Program-made: the position numbers and the translations under genes | DNA from: Anaerolineales bacterium | Lineage (GTDB): Bacteria > Chloroflexota > Anaerolineae > Anaerolineales > UBA11579 | NCBI GenBank assembly: GCA_026129335.1 | Contig: JAHCIH010000011.1 | Coordinates: 1-62,176, forward strand | Length of the DNA stretch: 62,176 bases | Direction: 5' to 3' | Part shown: positions 7,493 through 16,348 of the stretch, in pieces | Layout: each line of letters begins with the position of its first letter | Numbering within the stretch: position 1 is the first letter of the stretch | The notes under the pieces: model-generated | What the model was told of the DNA's origin: nothing | The model's database searches: none | What the model saw: the letters and a program-made list of their open reading frames with translations, nothing else

Positions 7493-8856
7493 CACACCTC
7501 CATACCTGCGGCCCAGCCGCGTACAGGGTTCGGCCCGTTGGTTTTGTTCGTCCAGCTATCTCCGCTGGGGTTGTATTCGTCGCAGTCCTGCAGGTCGCCC
7601 GATCCCCAGGTGGCGGCGCCGTACATTAGGTAGCCCCGGCCGCCGATCTCAGCGGTGCCCGACTCAACCCTTGCCGGCGAGGGTGTATTGGTCTTGCTCG
7701 TCCAGGTCCCCGGTGGCAGCAACTCATCGTTGTCGAACAGCCCGGTTGTGCTCCCGCCAGCCACATAGATCCTGTCCGCCAGCATCATCCCGCCGTGGTT
7801 ATGGCGAGCCGGGGAAATCAGGGCCGTTTGTGCCGTCCAGGAATCTCCCCCCAGGTCGTATTCGCTGTTCAAGCTCTGCGCGCCGCCGCTAGTCCTGCCT
7901 CCAATGAAATAACCTTTGCCGCTTACCGGGCTGGGGGCATTGTCTCCAATGGCCCGACCCGTAGGCCCGTCGGTTTTCGATGCCCAGCTATCCGTGCCGT
8001 GGGTATACTCGTCCAGGTCTGCGTAATAAGAACTAGCGTTTACCCCGAAACCGGAGACCAACTTCCCCGCGATTACCGTCACCCAATGCTCAAGCCGAGC
8101 CGGGCTGGGCAAATCAGTCTTACTCGCCCAGCTGTTGGCTCCCGGCGTGTACTCGTCCACATCCAGGTACTTGGAACTGCCCGCCCAGGAATCCGCGCCC
8201 CCCGTCACCACCAGCACGCCGTCGATGCCGGCCCCACCCGCCCCATAGCGCGCCGGGCTGGGCATGTCGGCCCGCTGGGTCCAGGTGTCCGGGTTGTATT
8301 CGTCCAAGTCCAGCATACCGACCGAGGTCGAGCTCAGACCGGCGGCCACATAGCCAATCCCCGGCTCCCAGACCTGCACAATCCGCAGGCAGGCCACTGC
8401 GCTCACCATCCCCGGGTCCGGGCCGGCATAGTCCTCCACGGCCACGGCCACGGCCCCCGCCAACCAAAGGAAGCTGCCCAGCCCGGTGCCATCGCCTTCC
8501 GTGGTCCCGCTGCCGATGAACTCGCCGCGCTTCACCGGCCCGTCCACCCTCACCAGGGTCGGCCCGCCCAGCAACAACACCTTGCCGGCCGCCTCGTCCT
8601 CGGTCTCCTCCAGCAAAATGCCCGCCGCGCGGCGGTCTTGCTGGCGGTCGGTAACCGTGAAACTTTGGTCGTTGGCCCCGTCGAAGATCACCACCGCCCC
8701 GGCTGGTTGCGTCTCGCCGCTGCGGTTGATCAGCTCGACCGTACCGCCGCCTCCGCTGTTGGCCATCAGCCACTGCAGCCACTCGTTGACCGCATTGGCC
8801 CACGCGTCGGGTGCGATCTCGTCCGGAAATTGAGGGTGAAGTTCAGGCAGCGTCAT
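7492..8856 (-). CDS. Tail fibre/receptor-binding protein with Kelch-like beta-propeller
   Basis: 454 aa. Residues 1-35 resemble an attachment segment, and 40-165 form a beta-rich region. From about residue 170 to the end there are five to six repeats of about 50 aa, each with the pattern …DEY…SW..KT..PSPAR…G……GG…, which is the Kelch signature (Gly-Gly pair, conserved Tyr and Trp). Such repeats fold into a beta-propeller. Position after the hub gene and before lysis indicates a fibre or tip protein. Kelch propellers are known in carbohydrate binding; use as a phage receptor-binding domain is inferred. Confidence 0.7.
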   Translation of the reverse strand: MTLPELHPQFPDEIAPDAWANAVNEWLQWLMANSGGGGTVELINRSGETQPAGAVVIFDGANDQSFTVTDRQQDRRAAGILLEETEDEAAGKVLLLGGPTLVRVDGPVKRGEFIGSGTTEGDGTGLGSFLWLAGAVAVAVEDYAGPDPGMVSAVACLRIVQVWEPGIGYVAAGLSSTSVGMLDLDEYNPDTWTQRADMPSPARYGAGGAGIDGVLVVTGGADSWAGSSKYLDVDEYTPGANSWASKTDLPSPARLEHWVTVIAGKLVSGFGVNASSYYADLDEYTHGTDSWASKTDGPTGRAIGDNAPSPVSGKGYFIGGRTSGGAQSLNSEYDLGGDSWTAQTALISPARHNHGGMMLADRIYVAGGSTTGLFDNDELLPPGTWTSKTNTPSPARVESGTAEIGGRGYLMYGAATWGSGDLQDCDEYNPSGDSWTNKTNGPNPVRGWAAGMEV

Positions 8857-8860
8857 CGCT

Positions 8861-10423
8861 TCACCAGCCCCAGGCCTGGCGGCCCCAGCGGCCCCGGCCC
8901 CAAATCAAATAACGGCCATAGGCCGGCTCCAGTACCCAAGTGACCGCCAGGAACAAATTGCCGAACAGCTCCAGGCTGCAGCGGTTGATGAAATACGCTC
9001 GCCCCACGCCACTCACTTTTTCCTCCACGTACACCTTGCCGCCCACGTCGCCCAGCAGCGCGGCCCGCATGCTCTCGTGGTCGCGGTTGGCCACAAAGCT
9101 CACCCGCACCTGCGCTGGCGGGTCCTGGTAGCGGTTGCGGTAGGCCCTGGCCATCGCCGCCCCTTTGTACGCATCGCTCACGTAATCCAAATCCGCCGCA
9201 AAGCTGCGGTTGCCCCTCGGCTGTGCGGCCGACTCTTCCTTCACCACCGGCTCATACCGCCGGATCGGTTTGCCCTCCAGCCGCAGCGTGTTCAGACTGC
9301 CCGCCGAGGTGCCCGTGTTGCGTACTCGCACCAGGCTCACCGTCGCCCCGTTTTGCAGCTCGATCTCCAGCTGCGCAGCCAGGTTGTTGCTCTCGTCCCC
9401 GTGGCCGGAGCCAAAAGTGTAGTGCTCCCCTGGCTCCAGTTCCTCGGTGGTGATCACATCGTCCGCCCCGCTCAGCCGGCCGTTACTCGGGTCGCTGTAG
9501 GGCGCCGTGAAGGTCTGCTCCTCACCGCTGCGCAGCCGGATCGGATTATTCAAAGCAAAGATTGTCTCCCGCGTCCCGGCCACCTTCTCTGGGTGCGTGG
9601 TCACCCGCACCCGGTCCACCCGATCCTCGTTGCTGTCGTTTGCCTGCAACTCCCGGGCAGTTACCACCACTTGCCCCACAAAAGGGGCCGGCTTGAAGCG
9701 CGTGTGTCGCGTCTCGAAGCGCAGCGTGCCGTCGCCGCGCACGTAAAAATAGCCGCCCCGCGTGCTGCGCATCACCCGGCTGATCTCGCTCAGCGCCGTC
9801 GGGTAGCTGCCCGTCGCCTGGTCAAAGACGAAGTTCAGTTCCTCACCAGGTGCGCTGCGGTCCAGCCGCCGGCGGTCCACCTTGGGCTGCACCTGGTCCA
9901 GCACCAGGTGCAACACTTCCTCCGGCCGCTTGCCTTTCTGCAGCGGCAGCTGTGCCATGCGGTCGTACTCAGCCAGTCGCGCCATCGCATCCTCGGCCGT
10001 CACGCTCGTCCGTCGCGGCCCGTATTTTCCGGCCGCCGGAGCAATGGCGCTGATCCAGCCACGACCCTTGATGTACTCCTTGCCCTGGTAACACAGGACA
10101 AGGCGCATGCCGGCGCCCTTGCGAAAACCCGGCCGGCCGCCCTCATTCTCCGGCGAATAGAAGCCCAGCCGGCCAGCGCTGTTCGCTTCCGAATTGTTCA
10201 GCTCTGTTTTCAGCGAGCCAATATCGGCGATCCGCGCACCCGGCCCCGTCCCGTTGATGCCCCACTCGGCGCTCACCCCACCCAGCACGTCCGGCATCAC
10301 GTTCTCCCACAGCCGCTCACCGGCCAGGGCCAGCTCCAGGCGAACGTCGTCCAGAAATGCCGGCGCTTTGTCCCGCGGGGTCTTGGCGCTTATCATGCGC
10401 CGGGGGGCCGTTAGCGTGGCCAT
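8861..10423 (-). CDS. Tail hub/baseplate protein (gp27/Gp37-like)
   Basis: 520 aa from ATG 10423, which overlaps the upstream stop (TGATG); the longer open frame has no ribosome site. The sequence is beta-rich, with a first part similar to distal-tail or hub proteins (MRLVLCYQGKEYIKGRGWI), a middle region GGYFYVRGDGTLRFETR typical of siphovirus tail-associated 'Gp37-like' hubs, and a C-terminal VSFVANRDHE…AYFIN domain. Located after the tape measure and before the fibre, it likely closes the tail tube and holds the fibre. Confidence 0.65.
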   Translation of the reverse strand: MATLTAPRRMISAKTPRDKAPAFLDDVRLELALAGERLWENVMPDVLGGVSAEWGINGTGPGARIADIGSLKTELNNSEANSAGRLGFYSPENEGGRPGFRKGAGMRLVLCYQGKEYIKGRGWISAIAPAAGKYGPRRTSVTAEDAMARLAEYDRMAQLPLQKGKRPEEVLHLVLDQVQPKVDRRRLDRSAPGEELNFVFDQATGSYPTALSEISRVMRSTRGGYFYVRGDGTLRFETRHTRFKPAPFVGQVVVTARELQANDSNEDRVDRVRVTTHPEKVAGTRETIFALNNPIRLRSGEEQTFTAPYSDPSNGRLSGADDVITTEELEPGEHYTFGSGHGDESNNLAAQLEIELQNGATVSLVRVRNTGTSAGSLNTLRLEGKPIRRYEPVVKEESAAQPRGNRSFAADLDYVSDAYKGAAMARAYRNRYQDPPAQVRVSFVANRDHESMRAALLGDVGGKVYVEEKVSGVGRAYFINRCSLELFGNLFLAVTWVLEPAYGRYLIWGRGRWGRQAWGW

Positions 10424-11043
10424 CAGAACAGCACGAACCCATCCCCAGCCTGCGGGGTGTCGGTTAGCTCGGCGTAGACCAGCTCCTTGCTTGCGCCGAT
10501 GTAATCGCTCACCTGGCTCAGCTGGCCAGCGCACACCCCATCCAACACGTACAGGTACTTGCCGTTGTAGTGGTCGTCGGTCGGCTCGCTCAGCGAAGTC
10601 TCCGACTGCGTCGTGCCCGGGCTGCCCTCGAAAGTGCCCAGTGTCATCCCGCGGAAGAACGCCATCGCCTTCTCCGCCGAAGGCCCGCTGCCGTACAGTT
10701 CGGCCACATCGATCTGCAGCAAGTCGGTGCCGGCCACCAAGGCGTCGTACACCTGGGCGGCCAGCACTGTATAGTGGTGCACCACTGGCAAGTGGTCTTC
10801 GTGCTGGCTTTTCAAGATCAGCTCGCCCAGGGTGCTGGTGTCGGTCTCATCCAGCTCCACCTGGTACCAGCCGTCCTCGTCGTGCTCGGGGCTCGCGCTG
10901 GCGCTCCGGGCAGCGAAGCTCCCGCCGCCCTTGGCCAGGTCGAATGCCGGCGTCAGCGCCTCCTCCGGCGTCACCCCGTCGGCCGCATCCACGAACGGCC
11001 CCACCTGCAGCGTGGCTGCGGTCGACTGCTTCAAATAGCGCAT
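10423..11043 (-). CDS. Distal tail-type protein, unknown
   Basis: 206 aa. The start overlaps the tape-measure stop (TGATG). Residues 1-85 are beta-rich (VGPFVDAADGVTPEEALTP…WYQVELDETDT), a pattern seen in phage baseplate or tail proteins, followed by a helical link and a C-terminal domain with repeated Tyr and Thr. In siphoviruses this place is normally held by the distal tail protein. No firm family match. Confidence 0.6.
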   Translation of the reverse strand: MRYLKQSTAATLQVGPFVDAADGVTPEEALTPAFDLAKGGGSFAARSASASPEHDEDGWYQVELDETDTSTLGELILKSQHEDHLPVVHHYTVLAAQVYDALVAGTDLLQIDVAELYGSGPSAEKAMAFFRGMTLGTFEGSPGTTQSETSLSEPTDDHYNGKYLYVLDGVCAGQLSQVSDYIGASKELVYAELTDTPQAGDGFVLF

Positions 11044-13145
11044 CAGCGCAGCCTCCCCGCCACCGATTCAAACTTGCGCCCAATCCCGTCATTGGTGGCC
11101 AGTCCACTGGCCACATTGATCAGATCCTTCAGCAAGGCCGCGGTCTCAGCCTGGCCTTTGCGGATCTCCTTGGCTGTCGCCTCGGCCACCTGCTGGCTGA
11201 TCTGCATCGCGTCCAGCTGCCCGCTCCCTTGCATCGTCTTGGTGGCCGCCGCCTCCACGATCTGAGCAAACTCGGCCTGGGCCTGCGCCACGGCCTGCGC
11301 CGCCACCGCCTCGGGGCTGCCCCCACCGCCGCCGCCCATCGCCGCGCCCCCGCCGCCACCGGCCACCGGGCGCCCGGCCGTCCCGGCCCGCACCACCGCC
11401 CCGCCCTGGCTCCAGTCGCGCTCGTAATACTTCGGCGGCGGGCTCCCCGTCCACACACCGTAGCCCGGCACATCCGGGAAGGCGCTCATCCCCAGCGCGC
11501 CGCCGCTGGCCCGCCGCTCATCGGGCAGCAACCCGGCCGCCATCAACAGCCGGGTCAGCCCCGCATTGAACACATACCCGCCAATGATCAGCTCCGGCCC
11601 CTCCTCGCCCACCAGCGTGCCGCCGCTCGGGTTCAGCGGGCCGCCTTTGGCCCGGAAATGCACGTCACCGCCGCCCGTTGGCGCCGCCGCGTTGCCGCCG
11701 CCACCGCTGCGGCTCTGCACCGTGATCGCTCCACCGCCCAGCCACTGCGAAATCCAGGTGTCCCCGCTAGCAACAATATGCACCCCCATTTCCGTTGTGC
11801 TGCCGTCCAGCAGGCTCAGCCCGTCCTGCATGTCCGTCACCATCTGCCGCGCATCGTCCAGCGTTACACCCAGCGTGCTGGCGATGTTCTCGGCGGCCTG
11901 CTTGGCATCGATGTTGCCCAGCTCCATTTGCAGGTTCTGCGCCTCCGCATACACCGCCCCCAGCATCTCTTTGGCCTGCTCGTCCGTGATCTTGCCCTCG
12001 CCCCACGCGGCCGCGATCAAGTCGCTGCTCTGCTGCAGCTGCAGGCCGCCGGCCATCACGAACTCCAGGTCCTTGATCCAGCCGGCCACCTTCGTGTCGA
12101 ATTTCGGGTCGATATCATCGAACGAGCGCTGGATCTCATCCGTCGCCCCTTTCACTCCGGCCACCAGGCCGGACATGTCCGGGGCCTGCGCAGCCCAGCG
12201 CCCCATGTCCGCAGTCCAGCCCCGCAGGTTCCCCCCGGCCGCTTCCACGCCCGTCGCAAATTTCTCATACTTTTCCGGCCCCAGCTCCAGCAGCAACTGG
12301 TGCTGGCGCAGCAAATCATTGGCCGTCAGCAACACGCCGTTCAGCTCGTAGTAGGTCTGCACATACAGATCGCCGTCTTTTTGCGCCCGCACCTGGGTCG
12401 CCCCAAGGGCGTCGACCGCCCGGTTCAGCGCATTGGTATTCTCGAGGCCGTCCGCCATCCAGTCCGCCAGCGGAGCAAACAGCTCGGCCCACTGCGTCTT
12501 CAGCCGCTGGCCGGCGGTGGCGCCCTGCGCCTCCAGGCGCTTGAAGGCGCCCAGCGTCGTATCCGCCGCGTGGCCCACCTTCAACACCTGCTCCTCGGCC
12601 TGCTGCAAAAAGGCCTCCGTGAACGCGTCCTCCGTGCTGTAGCCCTGGGCCTCCAGCGCCGCCAGCCGCTCCTTGAAGCCATCCACGCTCACCCCCAGCG
12701 TGTCGAAGCGCATCGTCGTCCGGTTGCTCAGCGTCAGCACCAGCTGGTTCATGTTCATGTCCAGCGCGCTCACCACGCTCGCCAAGCGCACCGCATGGTC
12801 CTCGTTCTTGGCCAGCCCCAGGCCCATCAGGTCACTGGTCGCCGCCCACAGCTGCGCATCGCTCACCAGGCCGCGCATCGCCGGCCGCAGCTTCGTCTCC
12901 AGCGCATCCCCGGTCGTGCCAATGCTGGCTGCCAGGCGCTCGAAGCGCGTCCGGTCGTAGTCGATCTGGGCACCTTCCCGGCCCGCCTTCCACATCGCGC
13001 TCAGCGCCAGGCCGGCCGTGCTCGCTACCGCCGCGATCTTGCCAATCGAGGCCAGCTTTTTGCTGATGTCACGGTCCACCTCGGCAATCGCCCCCCCGGC
13101 CTGGTTCACCGCCTGGATGAAAATTCGGATCGTCGGGTCAGTCAT
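11043..13145 (-). CDS. Tail tape-measure protein
   Basis: 700 aa, long and helical, directly downstream of the frameshifted tail chaperone pair. The N-terminal part (MTDPTIRIFIQAVNQAGG… then Ala/Gly-rich KIAAVASTAGLALSAM) and the region around residues 60-220 match tape-measure proteins; a Gly/Ala/Gln-rich stretch near residues 590-630 may be the central spacer. The length is short for a tape measure and predicts a tail of about 100 nm if the usual 1.5 Å per residue holds. The start overlaps the chaperone stop. Confidence 0.85.
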   Translation of the reverse strand: MTDPTIRIFIQAVNQAGGAIAEVDRDISKKLASIGKIAAVASTAGLALSAMWKAGREGAQIDYDRTRFERLAASIGTTGDALETKLRPAMRGLVSDAQLWAATSDLMGLGLAKNEDHAVRLASVVSALDMNMNQLVLTLSNRTTMRFDTLGVSVDGFKERLAALEAQGYSTEDAFTEAFLQQAEEQVLKVGHAADTTLGAFKRLEAQGATAGQRLKTQWAELFAPLADWMADGLENTNALNRAVDALGATQVRAQKDGDLYVQTYYELNGVLLTANDLLRQHQLLLELGPEKYEKFATGVEAAGGNLRGWTADMGRWAAQAPDMSGLVAGVKGATDEIQRSFDDIDPKFDTKVAGWIKDLEFVMAGGLQLQQSSDLIAAAWGEGKITDEQAKEMLGAVYAEAQNLQMELGNIDAKQAAENIASTLGVTLDDARQMVTDMQDGLSLLDGSTTEMGVHIVASGDTWISQWLGGGAITVQSRSGGGGNAAAPTGGGDVHFRAKGGPLNPSGGTLVGEEGPELIIGGYVFNAGLTRLLMAAGLLPDERRASGGALGMSAFPDVPGYGVWTGSPPPKYYERDWSQGGAVVRAGTAGRPVAGGGGGAAMGGGGGGSPEAVAAQAVAQAQAEFAQIVEAAATKTMQGSGQLDAMQISQQVAEATAKEIRKGQAETAALLKDLINVASGLATNDGIGRKFESVAGRLR

Positions 13146-13431
13146 CTTGGTCCAGCAAGTCCATTTCTTTGGCGGCGATCGCCGCCCACTCCAATACCTC
13201 TGCGGCCGCGGGGTTCTCTTTGTTCCAGGTCACCCAGCCACCCTTGGCGGCCTGCTGCGCCCGTGCCAGGCGGAACACCTGGTCCGCCTGCTCCAGCCGG
13301 CGCAGTTCTCCATAGCCTAGCGCCCGGCCGAACACCGCCTCAACCCCCCAGCGGTCTACCCGCCAGACGGCGCGGAGTTCGGCGCTGCCTCCGCCTCCGA
13401 GGGCGGAGGCGTAGGCGGCGCCGGCGACGCT
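13138..13431 (-). CDS. Tail assembly chaperone, frameshift extension (gpT-like part of gpGT)
   Basis: Reached only by a -1 shift at the slippery site 13431-13437. After the shift the frame is open for 97 codons (SVAGAAYASALGG…AELRAVWRVDRWGVEAVFG…) and ends where the tape-measure gene begins. The WNKENPAAAEVLEW part looks like a typical T-domain. A GTG at 13335 would give only 65 aa and lacks a ribosome site, so production as a 206-aa G-T fusion is more likely, as in lambda-like tails. Confidence 0.75.
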   Translation of the reverse strand, partial: SVAGAAYASALGGGGSAELRAVWRVDRWGVEAVFGRALGYGELRRLEQADQVFRLARAQQAAKGGWVTWNKENPAAAEVLEWAAIAAKEMDLLDQDD

Positions 13432-13757
13432 TTTGGGACCGGCGCCGTCTCTTCCTGGTACAGCGCCCGCACCTCCGCCACCAGCCAGGCGCCCAGCTTC
13501 ACCACCTCTTCCCGCGGCGTGGCCGGGAAGCGCTCCGGCGACTGCGCCTCCCAGCCCTGCAGGTCGAAGCGCCCAATGCAGGCATACACCCCGGGCATCA
13601 CCGCGCCAAAAAACGCCATCAGGCTCGCGCCGGCCGGCAGCTCCGCAGCCTGCGCCAGGCCCGCCTCAAACGCCGCCACCTGCGGCAGGTACAGCGGATC
13701 GCGCAGCGTCACCGTGCCGGGCCATTTTTCGCTTGGGCTGGTAATCGTCTTCGGCAT
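13356..13757 (-). CDS. Tail assembly chaperone (gpG-like)
   Basis: 133 aa from ATG 13757 (MPKTITSPSEKW). The first 100 residues are alpha/beta with FEAGLAQAAELPAGA and a helical ATPREEVVKLGAWLVAEVRALY segment. The C-terminus is a Pro/Ala/Ser-rich tail beginning at the frameshift site. Size, place between tail tube and tape measure, and the -1 slippery heptamer all match siphovirus gpG chaperones, which coat the tape measure during tail assembly. Confidence 0.75.
   Translation of the reverse strand: MPKTITSPSEKWPGTVTLRDPLYLPQVAAFEAGLAQAAELPAGASLMAFFGAVMPGVYACIGRFDLQGWEAQSPERFPATPREEVVKLGAWLVAEVRALYQEETAPVPKASPAPPTPPPSEAEAAPNSAPSGG
13431..13437 (-). promoter_or_regulatory. -1 programmed frameshift slippery heptamer
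   Basis: On the minus strand the sequence reads C CCA AAA in the phase of the G frame (X XXY YYZ, canonical). A slip of one base back after CCA-AAA enters the open T frame. A GC-rich stretch (GGCGCCGCC) downstream could provide a stimulating structure. Confidence 0.75.
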
Positions 13758-13759
13758 GA

Positions 13760-14272
13760 TTAACCCGGGTTGTGCGCCGCGACGGCCGTCGCGCCCCAAA
13801 CAGGGGCTTTCGTGCCGGGGAACAGGCGCAGTTCAGCGCTGTAGCTCATCGCCTGCGGGTCCACGGCATAGTTGGCCACCGTCACCCCGTCCCCTGCGCC
13901 GGCGCTGAAGATCCCGAACACCGGGTCGCCCGTGGTCCAGTAGCGTTGCATGCCGATGTAGGCCCCGAACACCAACGGGGTGTACAGGCCGGCCACCGGC
14001 ACCAGCACCGTGTGCGCGCCGCTCAGCTTGGCCTCTTCGCCGGAGCCCGAGGCGGCCACCGCCGCGCCCGTGTCCAGCGGCCCGCCGATATTCAGCGGCA
14101 TGTCGCCCCGGCCAGCCAGCCAGGTTTTGAAGGCCTCCTGCAGGGCGCTCACATCCACCCACTCCTGGGTGAGCGCTACGCCCTGGATCGTGTTCACCGG
14201 CAGGTCGCGCAGCACATGCGTCACATCCTCCAACACAAATTTGAAAAACTTGTTTACCGTACGCTTGCTCAT
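13760..14272 (-). CDS. Tail protein, unknown
   Basis: 170 aa. A basic helical N-terminus (MSKRTVNKFFKFVLEDVTHVL) is followed by a beta-rich domain with many Gly, Val and Thr (SGAHTVLVPVAGLYTPLVFGAYIG). It lies between the presumed tail tube protein and the tail chaperones, where tail tube or tail completion genes occur. It may be a second tail-tube-type protein. No named family recognised. Confidence 0.55.
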   Translation of the reverse strand: MSKRTVNKFFKFVLEDVTHVLRDLPVNTIQGVALTQEWVDVSALQEAFKTWLAGRGDMPLNIGGPLDTGAAVAASGSGEEAKLSGAHTVLVPVAGLYTPLVFGAYIGMQRYWTTGDPVFGIFSAGAGDGVTVANYAVDPQAMSYSAELRLFPGTKAPVWGATAVAAHNPG

Positions 14273-14290
14273 CTCATCCTCCCGGGCAAT

Positions 14291-15064
14291 TTATTGCCCA
14301 AAACTCCGCACGAAAGCCATGGCATACCGGGCATAGGTCGCCTGGCCCAAAACGACCTGCGGGCGCGTATAGCGCTCTACAGTCGTTCCTCGCGCCAAGG
14401 GCACAATCCCCGCCGCGGGTCCGGCAGCGATAGGGCCGCTGCTGGCCAGGTCGGCAAAGTGCTCGTCCTCATTGGTGTCCGCATCCTGCAGCTTCAGCTC
14501 CACTTCGTCGTCCGCGCCGGCCAGCATCCACACCATGTAGCCTCCATGGTTCGTGGCCGCCCCGGTGAATGGGTTGTCCACGCCGGACCCCTCATTGGCT
14601 TCTTCCACCGTGGCCAGCGGCTGCAGCAGCACCCCCCAGGGGATCGCATACAGGCTCTGCAGCCCGCCCTGGGCGCTGCTCGCAAAGTCCATCTGCACGG
14701 TCAGCGTTTGCCCGGTCTGGCCCGGGTCGGCCTGGTAGCTCCCCTGCACGAACTCACCCACGTACGCCGGATCGCCGGCGACCGGCGCCAGGCCGCCGCG
14801 GCCGATTGCCGCCATCATCTTCCGGTGCTCCCCTTCCCCGCCGGCGAAGGTCTCATGTGGGCCGCCTTCCGAAGTGTCGAAAGCCACGTTCAGCTGGCCG
14901 ATCGACAGCGTCACCTGGTTGGCCAGGTAGGTGTACACATCCGCGCCCACCGCTTCATCCCGCGCCCACTCGTGGTTCCAGGCCAGCGGCCCCAGGCTGC
15001 GGGCGTAGCCGCTCGCCTCGTGGGCGTCCACCAGCACCCGCAGCGCCTTATTGATCGAGCGCAT
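14291..15064 (-). CDS. Probable major tail (tube) protein
   Basis: 257 aa. A helical N-terminus (MRSINKALRVLVDAHEA) is followed by alternating beta-rich segments (YLANQVTLSIGQLNVAFDTSEGG…TLTVQMDFASSAQGG…GYMVWMLAGADDEVELKLQDAD). It sits after the tail terminator-type gene and before the chaperones, which is the usual place of the tail tube gene. The start overlaps the stop of the preceding small gene (TGATG). Confidence 0.6.
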   Translation of the reverse strand: MRSINKALRVLVDAHEASGYARSLGPLAWNHEWARDEAVGADVYTYLANQVTLSIGQLNVAFDTSEGGPHETFAGGEGEHRKMMAAIGRGGLAPVAGDPAYVGEFVQGSYQADPGQTGQTLTVQMDFASSAQGGLQSLYAIPWGVLLQPLATVEEANEGSGVDNPFTGAATNHGGYMVWMLAGADDEVELKLQDADTNEDEHFADLASSGPIAAGPAAGIVPLARGTTVERYTRPQVVLGQATYARYAMAFVRSFGQ

Positions 15065-15267
15065 CAGTCCTCCTCCTCTCGGCGCAAGCCCAATCCCTTG
15101 CGGCTCGCCTTGGCCGGCTTGCCGCCGCGCACTACCCGGGCGGCCAGGCCAGCCTCCACCCAGGCGTCCACCTGGTCTGCCGGCTGTTCATCCAGCCAGC
15201 TGCCCGGCAGCAGCGTCCTTCCATCGGGCAGCTCAATCGGGCGGATCGCCCGCACACGCTCAGCCAT
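15064..15267 (-). CDS. Small head-tail protein, unknown
   Basis: 67 aa, with an N-terminal beta part (RAIRPIELPDGRTLLPGSWL), then a short helix (ADQVDAWVEAGLAARVV) and a basic/acidic tail. Overlaps both neighbours by one to four bases, so it is translated as part of the operon. Function unknown. Confidence 0.55.
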   Translation of the reverse strand: MAERVRAIRPIELPDGRTLLPGSWLDEQPADQVDAWVEAGLAARVVRGGKPAKASRKGLGLRREEED

Positions 15268-15740
15268 CAGTTGAGGATCTCCCTCACTTCGCTCCCCACG
15301 TCGAAGCCAAAAAATTGCACATCGTTCGGCGCCGGCACCACGCCAAAGGCGCCCACCGTGCGCAGCACCACGTCCACCGCCACGCCCCCCTCGAACGGGA
15401 TCACATGGTGCTCGCGGAAGAAGCGGAACAGCGCCGCAACCAGTTGCACCATCCCGTCATAGTGGTCCGCCAGGCCCAACCCCGCGCCGACCTCGGCGAA
15501 CAGCACCCGCCAGTTCAACGTGTAGTCCACCGTCTCCTGCCCGCCCAGCCCGGCGCCGAAACTGTCGCGCTGCGAGCGGATGCCCCCCAGGAAGCCGGGC
15601 GCCGGCTGCATCAGTGGCAGCTGGGCCAACGCCGGCGCCGCCACCAGTTCCGCCGGGCCGTAGATCGTCAACCCGCTGGGCGGCTCCTTGGCCGCGATCG
15701 CCGCCGCCACCTCACTGGGGTGGATGGTCTCGTCCGCCAT
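15267..15740 (-). CDS. Tail terminator/completion-like protein
   Basis: 157 aa. The N-terminal helix (HPSEVAAAIAAKEPPSGLTIYG) followed by alpha/beta segments such as VDYTLNWRVLFAEVGAGLG resembles tail-terminator (gpU-like) or neck proteins. It is placed between the connector and tail tube genes. Assignment rests mainly on gene order and fold pattern. Confidence 0.5.
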   Translation of the reverse strand: MADETIHPSEVAAAIAAKEPPSGLTIYGPAELVAAPALAQLPLMQPAPGFLGGIRSQRDSFGAGLGGQETVDYTLNWRVLFAEVGAGLGLADHYDGMVQLVAALFRFFREHHVIPFEGGVAVDVVLRTVGAFGVVPAPNDVQFFGFDVGSEVREILN

Positions 15741-16345
15741 CAGGTCAGCCTCCGGTACATCTTGATGATCGCCATCGCCTGCTTCGGCGTATCCTGCGGG
15801 GTGATCACCACGCCGGCCGCCGTCACCCGCGCCACCGCCTCGCTACCCTGGCCCGTGCGCCGCGCTTCCGCCGCTCGCACGATCTCCATGCAGGCCAGGC
15901 GGATATCCTCCGGCGGCTCCGCAAAGCGCCCCCAGCTGCCGGTCACCTCCACCAGTCCATCCCCGCCGCCCCAACCGGGCGCATCCGCCGTCAGCCGGAT
16001 ACGCGTCTTGTACTCGCCGTTCAGCGGCAGCAACCGCACATCGCCCAGGGCGATCGTCGTGCCGTCCGCGTTCACCAGGCCGCTCAGCGTCTGCAGTGCG
16101 GCCTCCAGCTCCAGCTCGCTGCTGGCCGGCGGCTCATATTGCCGCATCGCCGTCGCGGCCACAAAGCGCTGCCCGGTCTGCCGGTCGATGTAGCGGCTGG
16201 CGCGCTCGATCAGCGCCGCCAGCACCGCATCGTCCTTGATCACCGCCTCGGGGATATTGCGGTAGGCTTTGTACTCGGCCAGCGTGCAGTACCCGTCCTC
16301 GATCTCGGGCGACTCGTAGGCCGGGGCATCCGGTTCTTCGGGCAC
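15740..16345 (-). CDS. Head-tail connector (gp6-like) protein
   Basis: 201 aa. After an acidic N-terminus, YCTLAEYKAYRNIPEAVIKDDAVLAALIERASRYIDRQTG is the hallmark helical start of gp6-type connectors. A beta-rich middle with VEVTGSWG follows, then the C-terminal helix PEDIRLACMEIVRAAEARRTG. The protein should form the ring below the portal. Translationally coupled to the downstream gene. Confidence 0.8.
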   Translation of the reverse strand: MPEEPDAPAYESPEIEDGYCTLAEYKAYRNIPEAVIKDDAVLAALIERASRYIDRQTGQRFVAATAMRQYEPPASSELELEAALQTLSGLVNADGTTIALGDVRLLPLNGEYKTRIRLTADAPGWGGGDGLVEVTGSWGRFAEPPEDIRLACMEIVRAAEARRTGQGSEAVARVTAAGVVITPQDTPKQAMAIIKMYRRLT

Positions 16346-16348
16346 GCG

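Noticed and set aside
13138..13335. Independent 65-aa gene from GTG 13335
   Set aside because: No ribosome site, whereas the frame is open upstream to a canonical -1 slippery site.
10194..13763. Plus-strand open frame of 1189 codons across the tail genes
   Set aside because: It is the antisense of tape measure, hub and chaperone genes, Arg/Pro/His-rich as expected from GC-rich antisense, without a ribosome site or domain.
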